From positions 1 to 64,000 of the forward strand of contig QVRM01006418.1 in the NCBI GenBank assembly GCA_003439945.1: a stretch of 64,000 bases of DNA, written 5' to 3'. The notes beneath the pieces were generated by a model. That model searched no databases. It had not been told where the DNA came from and worked only from the letters and a program-made list of their open reading frames with translations. The stretch comes from Dermanyssus gallinae (lineage: Eukaryota; Arthropoda; Arachnida; Mesostigmata; Dermanyssidae). This document shows, piece after piece, positions 11,396 through 22,989 of the stretch. The stretch's first letter is position 1; every line of letters starts with the position of its first letter. The position numbers and the translations under genes were made by a program.

Positions 11396-12427
11396 AAGCC
11401 ATCTTTTTGATGGGCGGGAAAATGCATTGACGCGCTCCCGCCAAAGTTGATGGCGGGTGTTGTGGAACTCGGCACCGGTAGAGAGTACGCGACTCTGTCC
11501 TCCACGCGTGAACTGCCCACTAAATACGTCACGGCATCTAAGTACTTGAGTCCCTCGTCCGAGTTAACGACTGGCTCGACATCATCCTCGTAACAATGGA
11601 GGATGCCTTCTCACCAGCGCTCGCCTAGTTCGGTGCCAGTGCGGTAGTGGCTCAGGATTGAACAGTTGGCCACTGTACGTCATCCGGCTTTCCAGACGTA
11701 GGATTTGTGTCACGCAGTAGGTTAGATTGCAAGCCATCTCGATAGAGGTAACCCGAACTAGCTTCCTCGTGAACTTCTGCCCGAGTGCTAATGTTCTGAT
11801 CCTATGACTACACCAAATTGTTGACCCTTGTTCATTTTTTACTGAAGGCGTTTATGCTAATGGTTGGCCTGTGTAATCTCATTAAGGAAATCGATGCATA
11901 TAAAAATCGTCTTGCTCATAAACTTAGTTAATTAGAACGACCAGTACACTTCGTATTATGCCTGAGTCCAGTCCAGACTAGACATTGGGGATTCTCGCAC
12001 TCGCTTCCGCTACGCCAATAAACAACTGAAGAGTGCTAAGTCCTTTCTTAAGTTCTTTCACCTTTGCGTTACCCTTGTCCTGAGGTGGCTGTTACTTTTC
12101 CACAATAGGCTGAGCATCTCGCAATGCGTTTTTCTCTTCTGTTTTGTGTGGTTCGAACACCCTCACTGACGCCCACTCTATTGAAAAGTTCTCATTATGA
12201 CGACCTAGTTAGCTTTTCTAAGTACCTTCTAAGTACTATATTTACTTAATTCTGACCTCAGGCTAAACACTAGCCTTATACCCGACAGCATTCCTACAAT
12301 ATTTATATATATTATGTTCTGTCTTTTATATAATGTCATTTGTTTCTTGTCCTTGTAGTCCGAACACTACAAATCTATTAAATGATTTCCGCCCTCAAGC
12401 CGAACGCTAGCTTTATACCCGAGAACG

Positions 12428-12431
<4 letters not shown>
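11396..12431. other. Gene-free duplicated stretch
   Basis: No gene or RNA gene is supported. The equivalent in copy B is about 48750-49737. It carries short AT-rich parts and the flank of an (AT)n array that in copy B received a mariner. Confidence 0.55.

Positions 12432-12504
<73 letters not shown>
12432..12504. repeat. (AT)n array, empty site of the copy B mariner
   Basis: A long AT run broken once by 'gtat'. In copy B the corresponding array (49738-49812) continues into the mariner and resumes at about 51130 before the shared 'agttgtttga' sequence. Mariner elements insert at TA, so the array is a natural target. Confidence 0.85.
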
Positions 12505-12507
<3 letters not shown>

Positions 12508-12764
12508 GTTTGAGTTGTTTACACACCGTTATAAGCTAAATAAAATTATGGCCACGTATATATATATATATATATATATAGACGTTATTTCTCAAGCAAC
12601 TGCTGCACACGAAGCTCGCGGCTTTCTCGACTCGCGCAAACCTCTAGGGGTTTTTTAAAACTCGTTCTTAAAAACGCTTATAACAGTATAAGACGCGATA
12701 ACCTGATGAATGCCGTTGCATCCCACGCTCCTCATTAATTAAAGCACGTCTGACTGGCAGATCG

Positions 12765-14065
12765 GGCATGTGATTTTGTCCGCCACCGGACTGCAGCAAG
12801 GGGATCGCTTAGCACCACCTCTGTTTTGTTTGGGTGTCACTGATCTGGCGGATTCCTTTAGGAGCCCACTGAAGCTCTTGTACCTTGACGATGGTCTATT
12901 AGGAGGAAACGTTTCCGCAGTAGCCGAGGATATTCGACGGGCCCTTGCATTTAGTGTTACATCATCCGGGATGTAGTTAAATCCGGCCAAATGCGAGATA
13001 TGTTTCTTTGGCCCTATCCTTGAGGCGCCCGAAATACACTCCGAGCATGATCGTCAAGGACGATCTGGAGCTACTAGGTGTGCCAATTTGCCCCGAGGGG
13101 CTCCCAGCAGCAATCGAGCGCTGGAGATGGAAACTAGAAAATGCCACCGCTCGTCTTCCTCCTGTGGAAGCTCATCGGGGACTTTTCTTACTCAGGTCCT
13201 CTTTCTCGTCCTCTAGACTCACCCACCTTCTTCGAGGGGCCGATCTATCTAATCTAGCCAACGAGTTGCAAAAGCTCAACGATTTGACACTGTCTACCCT
13301 CGAGTCCCTGCTGAACACACCTCTACCACCTACCGCACGGGAACGTGCATTACTACCCGTTTCTAAAGGGGGCCTCGGGGTACTAAATTTACTGACCCTG
13401 GCCAGGCCTGCTATATTCTCATCAATGTTAAGCGCGGAAAACAGGGCAAACCCCCTTTTAGGTATAGCGGGAGTCGGCCAGTTTAGAATCCGCTTAGCCC
13501 ATCTTCGTCCCCCACCGTCGATAAACCATGACATCACGGACTATCGTGCATCATTAGCGCAGAACGATGCCCAAGACATGCCGCTATTAATGAGATCTTT
13601 AGCGGAGCTCTTAGGTCGTGCGGTCGTCCGTGCATCCTTGAACCCCCAGGCCTCTGCGCGGAGGACGGCAGACATCCAGATGGGATGACACTTATACCGT
13701 TCGAGCGAGGCAAAATGCTTGAGATGCAACCGCTACCGACTCCTAGCCCCTTCTATGGTCGGCGGTTTTGCAGCCCACCTTGCGGAGGCTAGCAAGTTGA
13801 GAAAATACTCATCAATCAGGTATACCGACGAATTCTGAAACCCTGGGTGCTCCTGGCGTTCGGACCAAACAACTGATCCGCAAAGTCGGCACCTTGTTAA
13901 ATCTGTCATCCGATAATAACAGGTCGTCGTCTTTTTTCAAACAACGTCCGGATCTTGACATACCACGTGGAAACGCTGCCTCCGTTCGGGGCACACTTCT
14001 GAAGTAGTCTCGGCCTGGCCTCATCGAAACAGGCACGTGACAGTCTCAATACGAGTCCAATTGGG
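12765..14065 (+). pseudogene. RLE-type non-LTR retroelement relic, RT with YLDD (copy A)
   Basis: The RT part reads TGLQQGDRLAPPLFCLGV and LKLLYLDDGLLGGNVSAV, with the catalytic box as YLDD rather than the more usual YADD, then LNPAKCEICFFGPI after a stop. The next frame (13008-13500) gives ERWRWKLENATARLPPVEAH and VSKGGLGVLNLLTLA, the thumb-like region. A third frame from about 13550 reads CPRHAAINEIFSGAL, ILEPPGLCAEDGRHPDGMTL and IPFERGK, the pattern of a restriction-like endonuclease with its PD motif. Relative to copy B, about 275 bp near 13500 are deleted. Clade placement beyond 'RLE-type' is uncertain. Confidence 0.75.
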
Positions 14066-14653
14066 ACATTGGCTTAGCTAATCCATCCTGATGCGTGTAA
14101 CATATACATAATGTATTACACGAAAAATAAATTTGAACTATATATATATGTCATCGAGTCCACAAAGCATTTTTTAAAAAGATTTTATGATAACGGTGCT
14201 CTGTCAGATCTCAAGCCTCATCACGCCTGTCTCCAAAAGAGTCTCGATAAGAAATGCTCAGAAATACCGACCCGTTTCGCAATATTCTATATGAACGTGA
14301 ACAGCCGTCTTGGCCGCTGCTGGTCGAACGTTTTTCTTCGATCTGCCACTTCCAAGAGGGTGGAGCATAAATGAATGAGCGAAGTGAGCTCGTAATAATA
14401 ACAGCGGTGAAATCTCTGCAAACGCTACCGTTCTGTCGAATGGTTCGCGGAGGGTTCACCTTCGAGCAGTTACTGTAAGATAATAAGTAGTTATGTGTGC
14501 TTCCAAAGCTATGACGAGCGATTTATCTGATGGAGTAGGCGCATGCACGCAATTTCTCATCATGCCCTTTAGAGAACCTTGGTTGCTTCGCAACGATGGA
14601 TGATCGGATTGCAATCGAATCAGAGAGCTACCTTGAAATGAATGATCACCATG
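14066..14653. other. Gene-free duplicated stretch
   Basis: Nothing beyond a short AT run at about 14138-14150. It is highly similar to 59490-60041 in copy B. Confidence 0.5.
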
Positions 14654-14770
14654 AAATGCGCACTTGCCTGAATATGTTAAATTAAATGCGCATTTGCCTG
14701 AATATGTTAAATTAAATGCGCATTTGCCTGAATTAGTTAAATTAAATGCGCATTTGCCTGAATATGTTAA
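14654..14770. repeat. 30-bp tandem repeat, about 3.9 units (copy A)
   Basis: The unit starts AAATGCGCATTTGCCTGAAT and ends ATGTTAAATT. Units are directly adjacent, so this is a minisatellite and not a CRISPR array. Copy B has the same number of units at 60042-60158 with different point changes. Confidence 0.92.
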
Positions 14771-15582
14771 GCGCTCTGAACTTTCTCACGAACACGACGC
14801 TGTGCTTAGTTCGTCTACAGGAGGCTAATTCTCTCGCAATGGCACATGTTGTGGTCCTATACCGGACCAATAGCGCTAGTGTCACAAATGTTAGCAATTT
14901 CACTCTCATTCCAAAACAAGACTTCTCCGAGAGCGTGTCCCACTGGAAAATTATTATTTGCTTTAACGACGAGCTCTACAATTCTTACCCGACCGAGGTT
15001 GGGGTCAGATCGACACCAACGCGAAACCGATAGCCAAAGTGTGGCAGCCTTACACATTTTGCCCTGGTGGTTAAACTCTACAGTCAACACATTACAATGC
15101 ACGTGTTGCTAGCCGCATTGGCCGTATATCTCTCGACATTTCCACATCTCCACGCAGGCGTGTGTGCATAGGTGTGTGCAAAATGATGATGATGATGATA
15201 GCCATAACAACTCTGCCGAGCTAAGGGAACAACTGTTCATCTTCATCAACCTAGAGCAGCCCGACTCTACATACACCGCATTCGCAAGCAGTCCTCGAAA
15301 TGAGACCACTCCGCTTGCTCCGCTGGTCGGCGTCACAGCAGAGTCGACAACGGACCTTCTGTACATCGGTGTATGTGCCGATTGCACGGCGCTTACATAG
15401 CTAACTACTACTAGGCAAGAAAGACAAGTTTTCGTGAGATATTCTTTTGTTGCACTATTTATATACAATCGCCATAGCGATTCTCATGACGACTACATAC
15501 CGTGTCGAGCTAGGTAGCCATACAAAACAACAAGAGTACAACTCAGAGATCAAAATTTGTTTTATTAACACCCAAACTGGGG
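14771..15582. other. Gene-free duplicated stretch
   Basis: No gene is recognised. Copy B carries about 200 bases (60377-60583) that are missing here; the junction in copy A is within 'caattcttacccgacc'. Near 15555-15580 a short piece ('ttattaacacccaaactggg') looks like the reverse complement of the last bases of N2 ('cccaacctgggtgttaataa', 41468-41487), perhaps the 3' tip of an antisense LINE. Confidence 0.5.
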
Positions 15583-15609
15583 ATATATATATATATTTAT
15601 ATATTTATA

Positions 15610-15655
<46 letters not shown>
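15583..15655. repeat. AT-rich microsatellite
   Basis: Runs of (AT)n with interspersed 'tttat'. It directly precedes the LINE 3' fragment at 15656. Confidence 0.9.
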
Positions 15656-15660
<5 letters not shown>

Positions 15661-15932
15661 GGCGCTCTGCTAATCTGCCGAATAACCTGGCACGGGTACC
15701 ACCATTACATATGCATGAAGCCAAGCTGTTTTAATATTGAAGAATGTGTTTGTAGCTTTTGCGGAGAGTTTGATATTGGACGCTATCATATACATGCTTG
15801 TGTGCCCAGAAATTTGCGGAACGTCCTTATCATCCAAAGTTGAATTTATATTGTAAGATCAAAAAGTCACATTGTGACACCTTGTGAAAATTGAATTAAC
15901 TGTCTACCAATTTTGTGGTGAAATAAATGCTG

Positions 15933-15945
<13 letters not shown>
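15656..15945 (+). pseudogene. LINE 3' terminal fragment with zinc motif (copy A)
   Basis: A short frame (stop at 15841-15843) reads WHGYHHYICMKPSCF, then CVCSFCGEF and YHIHACV. This is the extreme C-terminus of the N2/zinc-finger LINE type, where the motif is HG(F/Y)HH..C....F followed by C-x-C-x2-C and YH-x3-C. The 3' UTR ends with 'gaaataaatgctgaattgaat' and an (AT)n run. Everything 5' of the last 60 codons is missing, as expected from abortive target-primed reverse transcription. Copy B has it at 61242-61528. Confidence 0.78.

Positions 15946-16010
<65 letters not shown>
15941..16010. repeat. (AT)n array after the LINE 3' end
   Basis: A long uninterrupted AT run that may be the element's own simple-repeat tail or its target. 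The copy B equivalent is 61526-61573. Confidence 0.92.
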
Positions 16011-16014
<4 letters not shown>

Positions 16015-16117
16015 TTAAGCTCCAAGCGTGTACAATAAGCCTACACGGCTAATGCTGCGGAGGATACACTAAATCCGTCGATACGCATGTATGTACATAA
16101 TACATACATACATAATG

Positions 16118-16167
<50 letters not shown>

Positions 16168-16290
16168 AGTTCCAAGCGTACTTAATATGCGTACACGGCT
16201 AATGCTGCGGAGGATACACTAAATCCGTCGAGACGCATGTATGTACATAATACATACATACATAATGCATACATGTATATGACACGATCA
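16011..16290. repeat. Tandem duplication of about 150 bp
   Basis: The segment 'ccaagcgtgtacaataagcc' to 'gcatacatgtatat' (about 16021-16135) is repeated at about 16172-16285 as 'ccaagcgtacttaatatgcg' onward, with an (AT)n array between. Copy B has one unit (62081-62185), interrupted by an R1 3' end. This is the empty site of that insertion. Confidence 0.8.
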
Positions 16291-16739
16291 CGTTGTGTTA
16301 CACGAACCAAACTACCGTCAGTTTTCGACCATTCTTCGCCAGCCAGCCAGGTACTTACTACTTACTACCCGTATGCTCTCTGCGTAGAGCTGCTCCGCCC
16401 CCCGAAAGATGCAGGCCATCACAGGCGACGCGCAAAAGCCAGGAATAAAGGCAGCCTGCCTGCCTGTTTGCTTGTTGTCTGTTCGTTGCAAGCTCTGTTG
16501 CATCGGGATCGAATCGGCGACTCCTATGCCAGAGCCGCCGGTCATTTACGCCAATAATCCCGTCAACAAAATTCTACAAATGATGATCAGATACTTTACA
16601 AATTGTACGCTTTTTAGTCCTCGATGGCAGTGAGAACAAGATTGGCTTCTGTTCCGCTTCTGTAGCAGTCATTATTTGCTGAAATGGAACAAACGTTGTA
16701 CAGCATTGTACGTCTTGTGTAAACAGGAGATGCAATATA

Positions 16740-17045
16740 ATGTCTGCTCTTCAGTGAATTTCCAGCTTGGGAAATGGCTAGGATAATCTCTATGAGGTCT
16801 CACTGCGCTGGCAGAAGCAACCATCTACGCTTAACAGAAAAAGCATAAGCCATAACCTTTTTTTTTCTGAGAAGGTTTAGGGTTTAAAATACATTTACGT
16901 ACGACTGAGAGAAAGCATAACAGGAGTTGGTAACCCCCCTTAGCATACCAACGCTCAGACAGTGTGGGACTCAGCCACCTAACGGCCAATCTTGGCGCTT
17001 GACAAGAGTCGAGCCTAAGGATTAAGGCAATACCCACTAAAACCC
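16740..17045 (-). mobile_element. R1-type 3' UTR, antisense
   Basis: On the minus strand, from 17045 downward: 'tttagtgggtattgcc', then 'gagtcccacactgtctg', ending in an A-run (ttttttttt at 16858-16867 on the plus strand). The same pair of motifs, TTTAGTGGGTA and CCCACACT, marks the 3' UTRs of the R1-type copies at 52171-53850, 57631-58847, 26269-26866 and 61600-62079. The next bases down to 16740 are shared with 27370-27480. Confidence 0.7.
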
Positions 17046-17159
17046 TACATATATAGACGGCAGTGCCTACATATATGTATCCTTCTTAAGATGACCCTCC
17101 GACCTGCGGGATCCTTTACGCAGAAAAGTAACTACACACAGGCGGCGGGGAAGTCTCGG

Positions 17160-17830
17160 AAGTTTTAAATCGTTAGGTCCTGCTTGTCGAGTCGCGCCTT
17201 GGCAACAAGTCTCGGGCGCTTTCCACTATTTTCCTTCTTCCTGCCTCTTTGTTTGCTTTCATGATCCGTTGAATAGGCTTTGCAGCCGCGTCCCAGTTTT
17301 TGATCGACGTAAGCATGTACGTGACTAGCTCTCTCAGCGTGTTCTTTCTGGGCAAGCCTCGATAAGCCATGACCCTCTACGCATGCGAGTTGCCCAATGT
17401 CTTGACGTCGAGGGGAACCCATAAACAGAGTTTAGAAGTGTTTTTACCCTGATCATAAGCGGAGAACTCATTCTTCCGTGGGATCTTGAGTCGTGACCGA
17501 GCATACGGGTGGTAGGCATATATTATTATTTATTCAATAGGAATTTATGAAATTGCAATTTACATACATACATGTATAGAAGGTATCTCCAAGACAAACA
17601 ATATATTCGTGAACGAATTAGATTTCTGCCAGTTTAATGCGTGGAGGCATCTCTTCGGCATTCTAGGCCTTAGTCCAAGTGAAAATATCTACTAGACAGC
17701 CTTCATAGACATTTTGGTATTCATTCAGTGAGAGAATCATCTATAAAGATGCGTACGGTAAGCCTTGGGGCAGCCCCCTTGTTCCATTGGGAAAAAAATG
17801 ATTCTTTCGTCGAGTGTATTACATCCCTAT
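17160..17830. repeat. Composite repeat, first copy
   Basis: The whole block matches 25075-25675 at high similarity, including the R1-type fragment and the following sequence 'ttcaataggaatttatgaaa' to 'tttcgtcgag'. The last part resembles the outer arm of the Tc-like families ('cccccttgttccattgggaa' then 'tgattctttcgtcgag'). A partial third copy is at 27440-27690. The two kinds of repeat travel together, so they were joined before they spread. Confidence 0.8.
17165..17520 (-). pseudogene. R1-type ORF2 C-terminal fragment, antisense
   Basis: The minus strand reads GLPRKNTLRELVTYMLTSIK and NWDAAAKPIQRIMKANKEAG, which aligns with the last part of the R1-type ORF2 in this window (VVSHMMTSAEAWREA...TLKTAKETARRERF at 57900-58000 and VEYICSTASAWRLGEEMATA at 61630-61690). 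Upstream, toward 17520, the frame is disturbed. It has relatives at 25075-25357 and partly at 27441-27653, all on the minus strand. Confidence 0.65.
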
Positions 17831-18674
17831 AACACACTTTACTGTATAATAAGCTAATAAACTACGCAAGTATATGGCAAGATAAATAAAAACGCTTAAT
17901 AAAAGGGTGATGAAATAACTTTAACAAAGAGTATGCAGACGCCCAACTACACTCCACGTCGAAGATTGGTATTGTCTGTTCCACGCCGCTACTCTATTTC
18001 GTGACCGATCGTGATGAGACTGCGAGGTACTCTCTCCATAAACACGAGAGCTTCCTCTTCTGAATACGCGCCTAAATAAAATCGCCCAGTAGGGTACTCA
18101 AACAACGCTACCCTTGATTTGTACATATACATACATGGGTACCTGGGAAAGCTTTTATTTACGCCCGTATTGGTGGGAGAGGGCTGATCGTCGGGTCCAC
18201 TGGCAGATGGTATCCTTTTTGATGTTTGGGGGGAACGTTCAAACATTGGTTCGAACAAAAGTCGAACTGAAGAAAGATTGTACAATGATGAGCAATTGGT
18301 GCACAACAAAACGGCTACCAAAAGGTTTCACTGCGCTCACCAAGAACAGCTCCAAAGCCTTTTTGTTAAGCGATGATTCCTTCGCCACGAAAACCCGTCA
18401 GATTATCGGGCTGACGACGCCGAGGCTCCTTTTAATTCTTCGTTTCTTCAAATTTACTTCACTCGGCACCGTGCGATTTCCTCCTCTCTCCCAAAACAAT
18501 GCAATTTTCATTGAGAAGAAGACGATTTGACTCAGAAGAATGGTTGCTTCGTTAGGTCAAAAGGGTCGAGATGGAGCCAAAAAGAAGTTGAAAAAGTCGA
18601 GATTTGGTGTGCTTCGATTCATGGATCCAACACCCCAATAAACGTCTCAAAATGTATGAAAATTGCCTCGATTT
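17831..18674. other. No gene recognised
   Basis: A minus-strand open frame at 17989-18321 and a plus-strand frame at 18114-18530 overlap and show no family resemblance. A host exon cannot be excluded but is not supported. No repeat relation to the rest of the window was seen. Confidence 0.4.
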
Positions 18675-18985
18675 TTTTCCATTACGCGTGCACTACCAAT
18701 ACGTTCAGATGAATGTATATCTTAAGCGGATCATTTGAATACCAAATTAGTAGAGCAGACGTCTGTGGTTGCAAAGTAACTCAAATCTCCCTATGGCCAT
18801 ATCGAGTGTGAGTGCATACATGCAGCTACTCGATCTATGATCGCTATGATCGCTAGCTATGATCGCTTTCTTTGCCAATCAAGTCACTCGTCAAACCTGT
18901 AGGAGATCAGAAAAAAACATTAGGTTTACTTCAAATCTTGTTCGAATGCACGCCCGCCAGCCAATAAGCACATTGTGACCTCAAC
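18675..18985 (-). repeat. Left inverted arm of the Tc3-like element
   Basis: The reverse complement of 18675-18985 matches 20226-20490 over roughly 300 bases with small indels: shared blocks include 'ctggcgggc', 'acaggtttgacgagtga', 'gcatgtatgcactcaca' and 'gggagatttgagttactttg'. The arm even includes a copy of the end of the transposase frame, so the palindrome extends into coding sequence. A small 'gatcgctatgatcgcta' repeat lies at 18839-18868. Confidence 0.85.
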
Positions 18986-19334
18986 ATGAGACCGCTCAGC
19001 TACTTACCGACGACAATAAGGTACGTACACCATCGCCGACCTGTCGCACCACCGACGTGGAACATTGGAGATGCCCAACGTTCAAGAAGATCCGATCCCA
19101 TCGGTTTACATTATTACTATACAAACGTTACGGCGTCCCTTGAGTGAACAAATAGACCAAGGAAACATGGCCTAGTATTCATTTTTCGCTCGGCTGCGCT
19201 ACGCGCTAGACGTACGTCGTGTGTTGTTGTTCATCGTTATTAAGTCCCCCGCGTTGTAGTAATCGTCTAGCTAAGTCTACATTCCCTAACTAATTCCAGT
19301 ATAAAGTGCAGGCGCTTCTACCACGTGTATCGTG

Positions 19335-20270
19335 ATGGACCGGTTGACAAATGCCGAGAAAACTGACATGCATTTTATGTATGATAAAGCTGACGATAAG
19401 GCGAGTCTTGCACAGCATTTTTCACACCGACGGATACCCGGCAGGAAAATGTCTTTGAGACTTCATGGTTTTCTCTGCGAAACTGGATCTTTTCAAGGAC
19501 GTCATTACGAAGCCGGACGACCGCGGACAGCGAGAAGCCTAAATACGCAGGAGCACACCGTTGAGCAAGTAACTGCGCGTCCTTCCGCAAGCACTAGACA
19601 GGTGGCTAGAAATGTCGGTGTAACTCGTACCACTGTCGATGTGGAATTTCCTGCTCTTGTTCACTTCATGAACGATGCGTCCTTCACACAAGATGGTGTG
19701 TTCAATGCACACAGTGCTCACTGGTGGGCTACGGAGAACCCGCATATGACCCGCATGCACACCAGCGTCGCTTATCCGTGAAGGTCTGGGCTGACATTGT
19801 GGGCAACTATCTTTTCGGACTTTATACACTTCCATATAGGCTAAATGGACCAACATACTACATGTTTCTGAGCACAACTTTGCGAGAACTCTTAGCAAAC
19901 ATTCCATAGAGTATTCGGTCGAGAATGTGGTTCCAGCACAATGGTGCCCCAACACACAACGCCCTTCTGGTACGGAATTATCTGGATGAGAACTTCGCCA
20001 ATCGCTGAATTGGCCGAGGCGGTCCACAAGCTTGGCCGCCGCGATCTCAGATCTATCCAGTCTTGTTTTTTTCTTTATGGCCACCTAAAGGATCTTATTT
20101 ATGCAACTCCCGTTGAGTCTTCCATAGATCTGATCGACAGAATAGTTACTGCTGGTGGAACCATCCGGGAGACACATGGTATTTTTGAACGCGTGCAAAG
20201 CGAGCTTTGCCATCGCTACCAAATGTGCTTACTGGCTGGCGGGCATTCGTTCGAGCAAGATTTGAAGTAA
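19335..20270 (+). pseudogene. Tc3-like transposase, dead
   Basis: The start MDRLTNAEKTDMHFMYDKAD and the following GSFQGRHYEAGRPRTARSLN match a widespread insect Tc3-type transposase (IS630/Tc1/mariner superfamily). The frame then reads HFMNDASFTQDGVFN where the family has TDEASFTRDG, so the first catalytic Asp context is altered, and about 80 residues before it are deleted. After a stop, other frames give MWFQHNGAPTH (the family has QHDGAP; the second Asp is Asn here), a tryptophan-to-stop change near 20007, and the C-terminus LLAGGHSFEQDLK. It lies between inverted arms 18675-18985 and 20226-20490. It cannot be active. Confidence 0.85.
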
Positions 20271-20800
20271 AATAAATATTTTTTTGAGGTTTTACAGGTT
20301 TGACGAGTGATGATTGACAAAGAAAGCGAACATAATAGCCGCATGTATGCACTCACACCGAATATGGCCATAGGGAGATTTGAGTTACTTTGCAACCACA
20401 GACGTCAGCTCTACCAATTTGGAATCAAACGGATTCGCTTAGGATGTACATTCGTCTGAACGTATTGGTTGTGCACGCGTAATGAAAAAAATTGAGAACA
20501 TAGGCGTGAAATTTAAAACATGCAGAAATAAGATTATAAAATTGCAAACTTTTTTTAATGTCACCATAGTCCCTGCGCTAGCTAAGGTCGGGTATAATTC
20601 TGACAATGTAGAATTTTATCCCGAATGCACCGGTGTGCTCGACAGCCACCTCTTAAATCACAATTCAGAAATATTCATTAAAAAATCATCTCACTCCTCT
20701 ACGAAGCATTCCCGCTCTCCCTTTCGATTAGCAACAATGATTTTCGCACTGAGCTTAACCATACCCCAGAGTTTTGGCCCACAAAATCCGGACACTGACA
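20226..20800. repeat. Right arm of the Tc3-like element
   Basis: The first ~265 bases pair with 18675-18985 as an inverted repeat. The rest (20460-20800) has no partner on the left side but matches 1430-1790 in copy A and 34245-34600 in copy B, ending 'gagttttggcccacaaaatc'. The full family arm is therefore about 450-500 bases, and the left arm here is truncated. Confidence 0.8.
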
Positions 20801-20989
20801 AGAGAGAACAGCTGTTCTCAAACGGCGCGGACGTGTTCGAGTGTGGCTCTTGGAAAGTACAGCTAAATTTAGCATTTTGCGTGGAAATCCATAAGCGTCA
20901 GTGAGCATAACATCTGTTAGTCTATAAGACTCGATTACCGTGAAAAGTTATAGTGTGCAGCGGAACTAATTATTTAGAAGCAGTGTCTT

Positions 20990-21444
20990 CTTAAAACAGT
21001 CATCATCATCACTCGCCTCCACCGGAATCATTTTCATTATTTACCACTACCTCCGCCTTTATCACGGTCTCTCGTCTTCAACATCTTCACACCATCATCA
21101 TAGTTGCCAACTTCGTCTCTCCTAGCATCCCCACTTCTACCGTAAGTTTCATTGGAACCACCCCATCCGTCATTATCATCACTGTAGTACAGTACCGGTC
21201 GTATCAATACTCATCATCAGCAGCATCAACGTTTGGCTCTCTCTTCATATCACCTACAGTCATCTCACCATCACCAGTCTTCATCTCTACTCTCATTATC
21301 GACGCCGCTGTTGTCAATACTCCCCCTCCCCGGATACCAGTACCATTATTATCAATCGAACACGAACTTCAGTCTGCCCGGCGACTGCATGATAAACAAA
21401 CGGTACTTTGTTTGTAAACAGGCGCGGCGCAGCAATAGCTAGCC
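20990..21444 (+). other. 5' UTR of LINE N1
   Basis: A TCA/CAT-rich stretch (many 'catcatcatc' and 'tcaccatca' pieces) is followed by a hairpin at 21392-21415 (ATAAACAAA, six bases, TTTGTTTGT) and 'aaacaggcgcggcg' just before the ORF1 start at 21445. LINE N2 has the same arrangement at 36820-37277. The 5' edge of N1 is not sharply defined. Confidence 0.65.
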
Positions 21445-22943
21445 ATGCCGATGCAGCGAACACCAACAAAAGAGGTGCAACGTGACGTGCCTGCGTACGT
21501 GCATGTGGACGGGGAGGCGGATGGACGCATTGCTGGTCCAACGAACGATGCGGGCGGTCCGGCCCACCGTCCAAAGGAGGGATGCGGAAAGCGCGTTGCA
21601 TCAAGTCCTGTGGAAGACACTCGCAGCAAAGATATACGTATATCACAGGCAGTGGCTCACTCATCGACCGTGGGAGTCACAAGCGAGCCTACCGAGGACG
21701 GCGGTGACGGTGAAGACGTTCCGGACGAATCGGAGTTTATCACGGTGATCCGGTCTAGGCGAGCTCGTGCGCCAAAGGTGGTAGTAGAAAAGAAAGGGGG
21801 AGTAATATTTTCAACGGACGACAACTCCTTGGAGCTACATTTCAACGGTGTATGTGACTTTACCGCTAAGCATGTCAAAGGAAAGATGGAAGAACCGCGT
21901 TTTACAAAAAACAGAGAGCTCCTAATCGTGGTTGAGGCTGAAGAAGATAGAGCCACGCTACTATCGCTTCAGGAGTTAGCCAACGTAAAGGTATCCGCGA
22001 GGATCAGTGGAGTCCGATCCACAGTGAAGGGTAAAATCTCCGGAGTGCATCCCTCAATATCGGAAGCTACAATCTACAGCCTTGTGGGGTTTCCGAAGCA
22101 ATACGGGTGAAAACTAAAGACCCGAAGACGAATATAGTATCGACCTCCGAGCAGGTTATTTTGACATTCGCGGGCGAAAATTTTCCAGCTGAGGTTCGGT
22201 TAGGGTTGAAACGGCACGGAGTCGTCTTATATCGGAAACCCATGCAAGTTTTAAGTGTTACAGCATGGATCATTTTGCAGCCAACTGTAAACTTCTTAAT
22301 CCGAGATGCAGAAAGTGTGGCTCTACGGAGCACCTGAGAAAAGATTGCAAACCCCAGGCTCGGTGCAGCTTGTGTTTTGGAACACGAAGCCACCTGGGGC
22401 TCATGTCCACATAGACTAAAGCGCATGGAATTATTACAAAAATCGTCTCAAAATAGCATTGGGAAGCGCTTGGATGCCCCGTTAGTACCACTATGTACAC
22501 CTGTGGGCCTTATACAGGCATCTGATAACTTCTCAAGGCGCACTTGGTACTCGGTAGTAAAAAATGGGATCAAAGTCAACGAGGCGACATCCAAGCCTCA
22601 AAGACCCGAACCACCGAAGGATCCAGCACTAACAAGTGCCCCACCTGCGACCGTCGAAAATAATTTGAGTGAGTAGCACGTGCCGCTGCTGAAAGTGGAG
22701 GATATAGTGCAACAAGTGATTTCAAAGATTATGTCGATGTTGCAAGATATCATCGCGCAAACAGTGGCTAGGACCATTCAGGAAGTTATCCCGAGCATTC
22801 TGGGAGGGCTGATGGGCGCCCCGTCAGCCGCCTCGCCTTTACTGCAACCCACGACCAATGACGCTGATAGCGCCAGACCTACACGACAGGACAGAAGCGC
22901 AGATCGTGCAACGACATCTTCCTCATGCTTCAAGTCGACCTGA
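21445..22943 (+). pseudogene. LINE N1 ORF1 (gag-like), frameshifted
   Basis: ORF1 starts MPMQRTPTKEVQRD and matches N2 ORF1 along its length: an acidic linker (DESEFITVIRSRRARAPKV), a conserved block (FSTDDNSLELHFNGVCDFTA), and the RRM-like region SARISGVRSTVKGKISGVHP. The frame shifts near 22105; after it LTFAGENFPAEVRLGLKRHG follows, and the three CCHC knuckles are scrambled by indels (only 'ANPRLGAACV' and HEATWGSCPHRLKRME are recognisable). A stop at 22674 separates the C-terminal helix (VEDIVQQVISKIMSMLQDII). ORF1 proteins bind element RNA; this one is not intact. Confidence 0.82.
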
Positions 22944-22989
22944 CATCTGAAGACAACGGTGAACAGGCCCCTTGGGTACGAGAACCGGC

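Larger units (their letters stand above)
1..16495 (+). repeat. Segmental duplication, copy A
   Basis: The stretch is colinear with 32774-62417 in the same orientation. Base 1 already matches 32774, so the left edge of the duplication is outside the window. Similarity ends near 16495 (opposite about 62417), inside a Cys-like 'gcctgcctgtttg' low-complexity stretch. In one 318-bp segment (10253-10570 against 47606-47923) I count seven substitutions by eye, about 2 percent, with additional scattered indels. Copy A lacks all the large transposon insertions of copy B, but has its own small changes, for example about 155 extra bases near 4332-4488 and a shortened RLE-type element at about 13500. It could be a true duplication or two haplotypes joined in assembly. 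Confidence 0.92.

Noticed and set aside
14654..14770. Regular 30-bp repeats that could suggest a CRISPR array
   Set aside because: There are no spacers between the units, the genome is eukaryotic, and no cas-like gene is present. It is a minisatellite.
17989..18321. 110-residue minus-strand open frame as a possible host exon
   Set aside because: No recognised domain, no clear splice sites, and it overlaps an equally long frame on the other strand.
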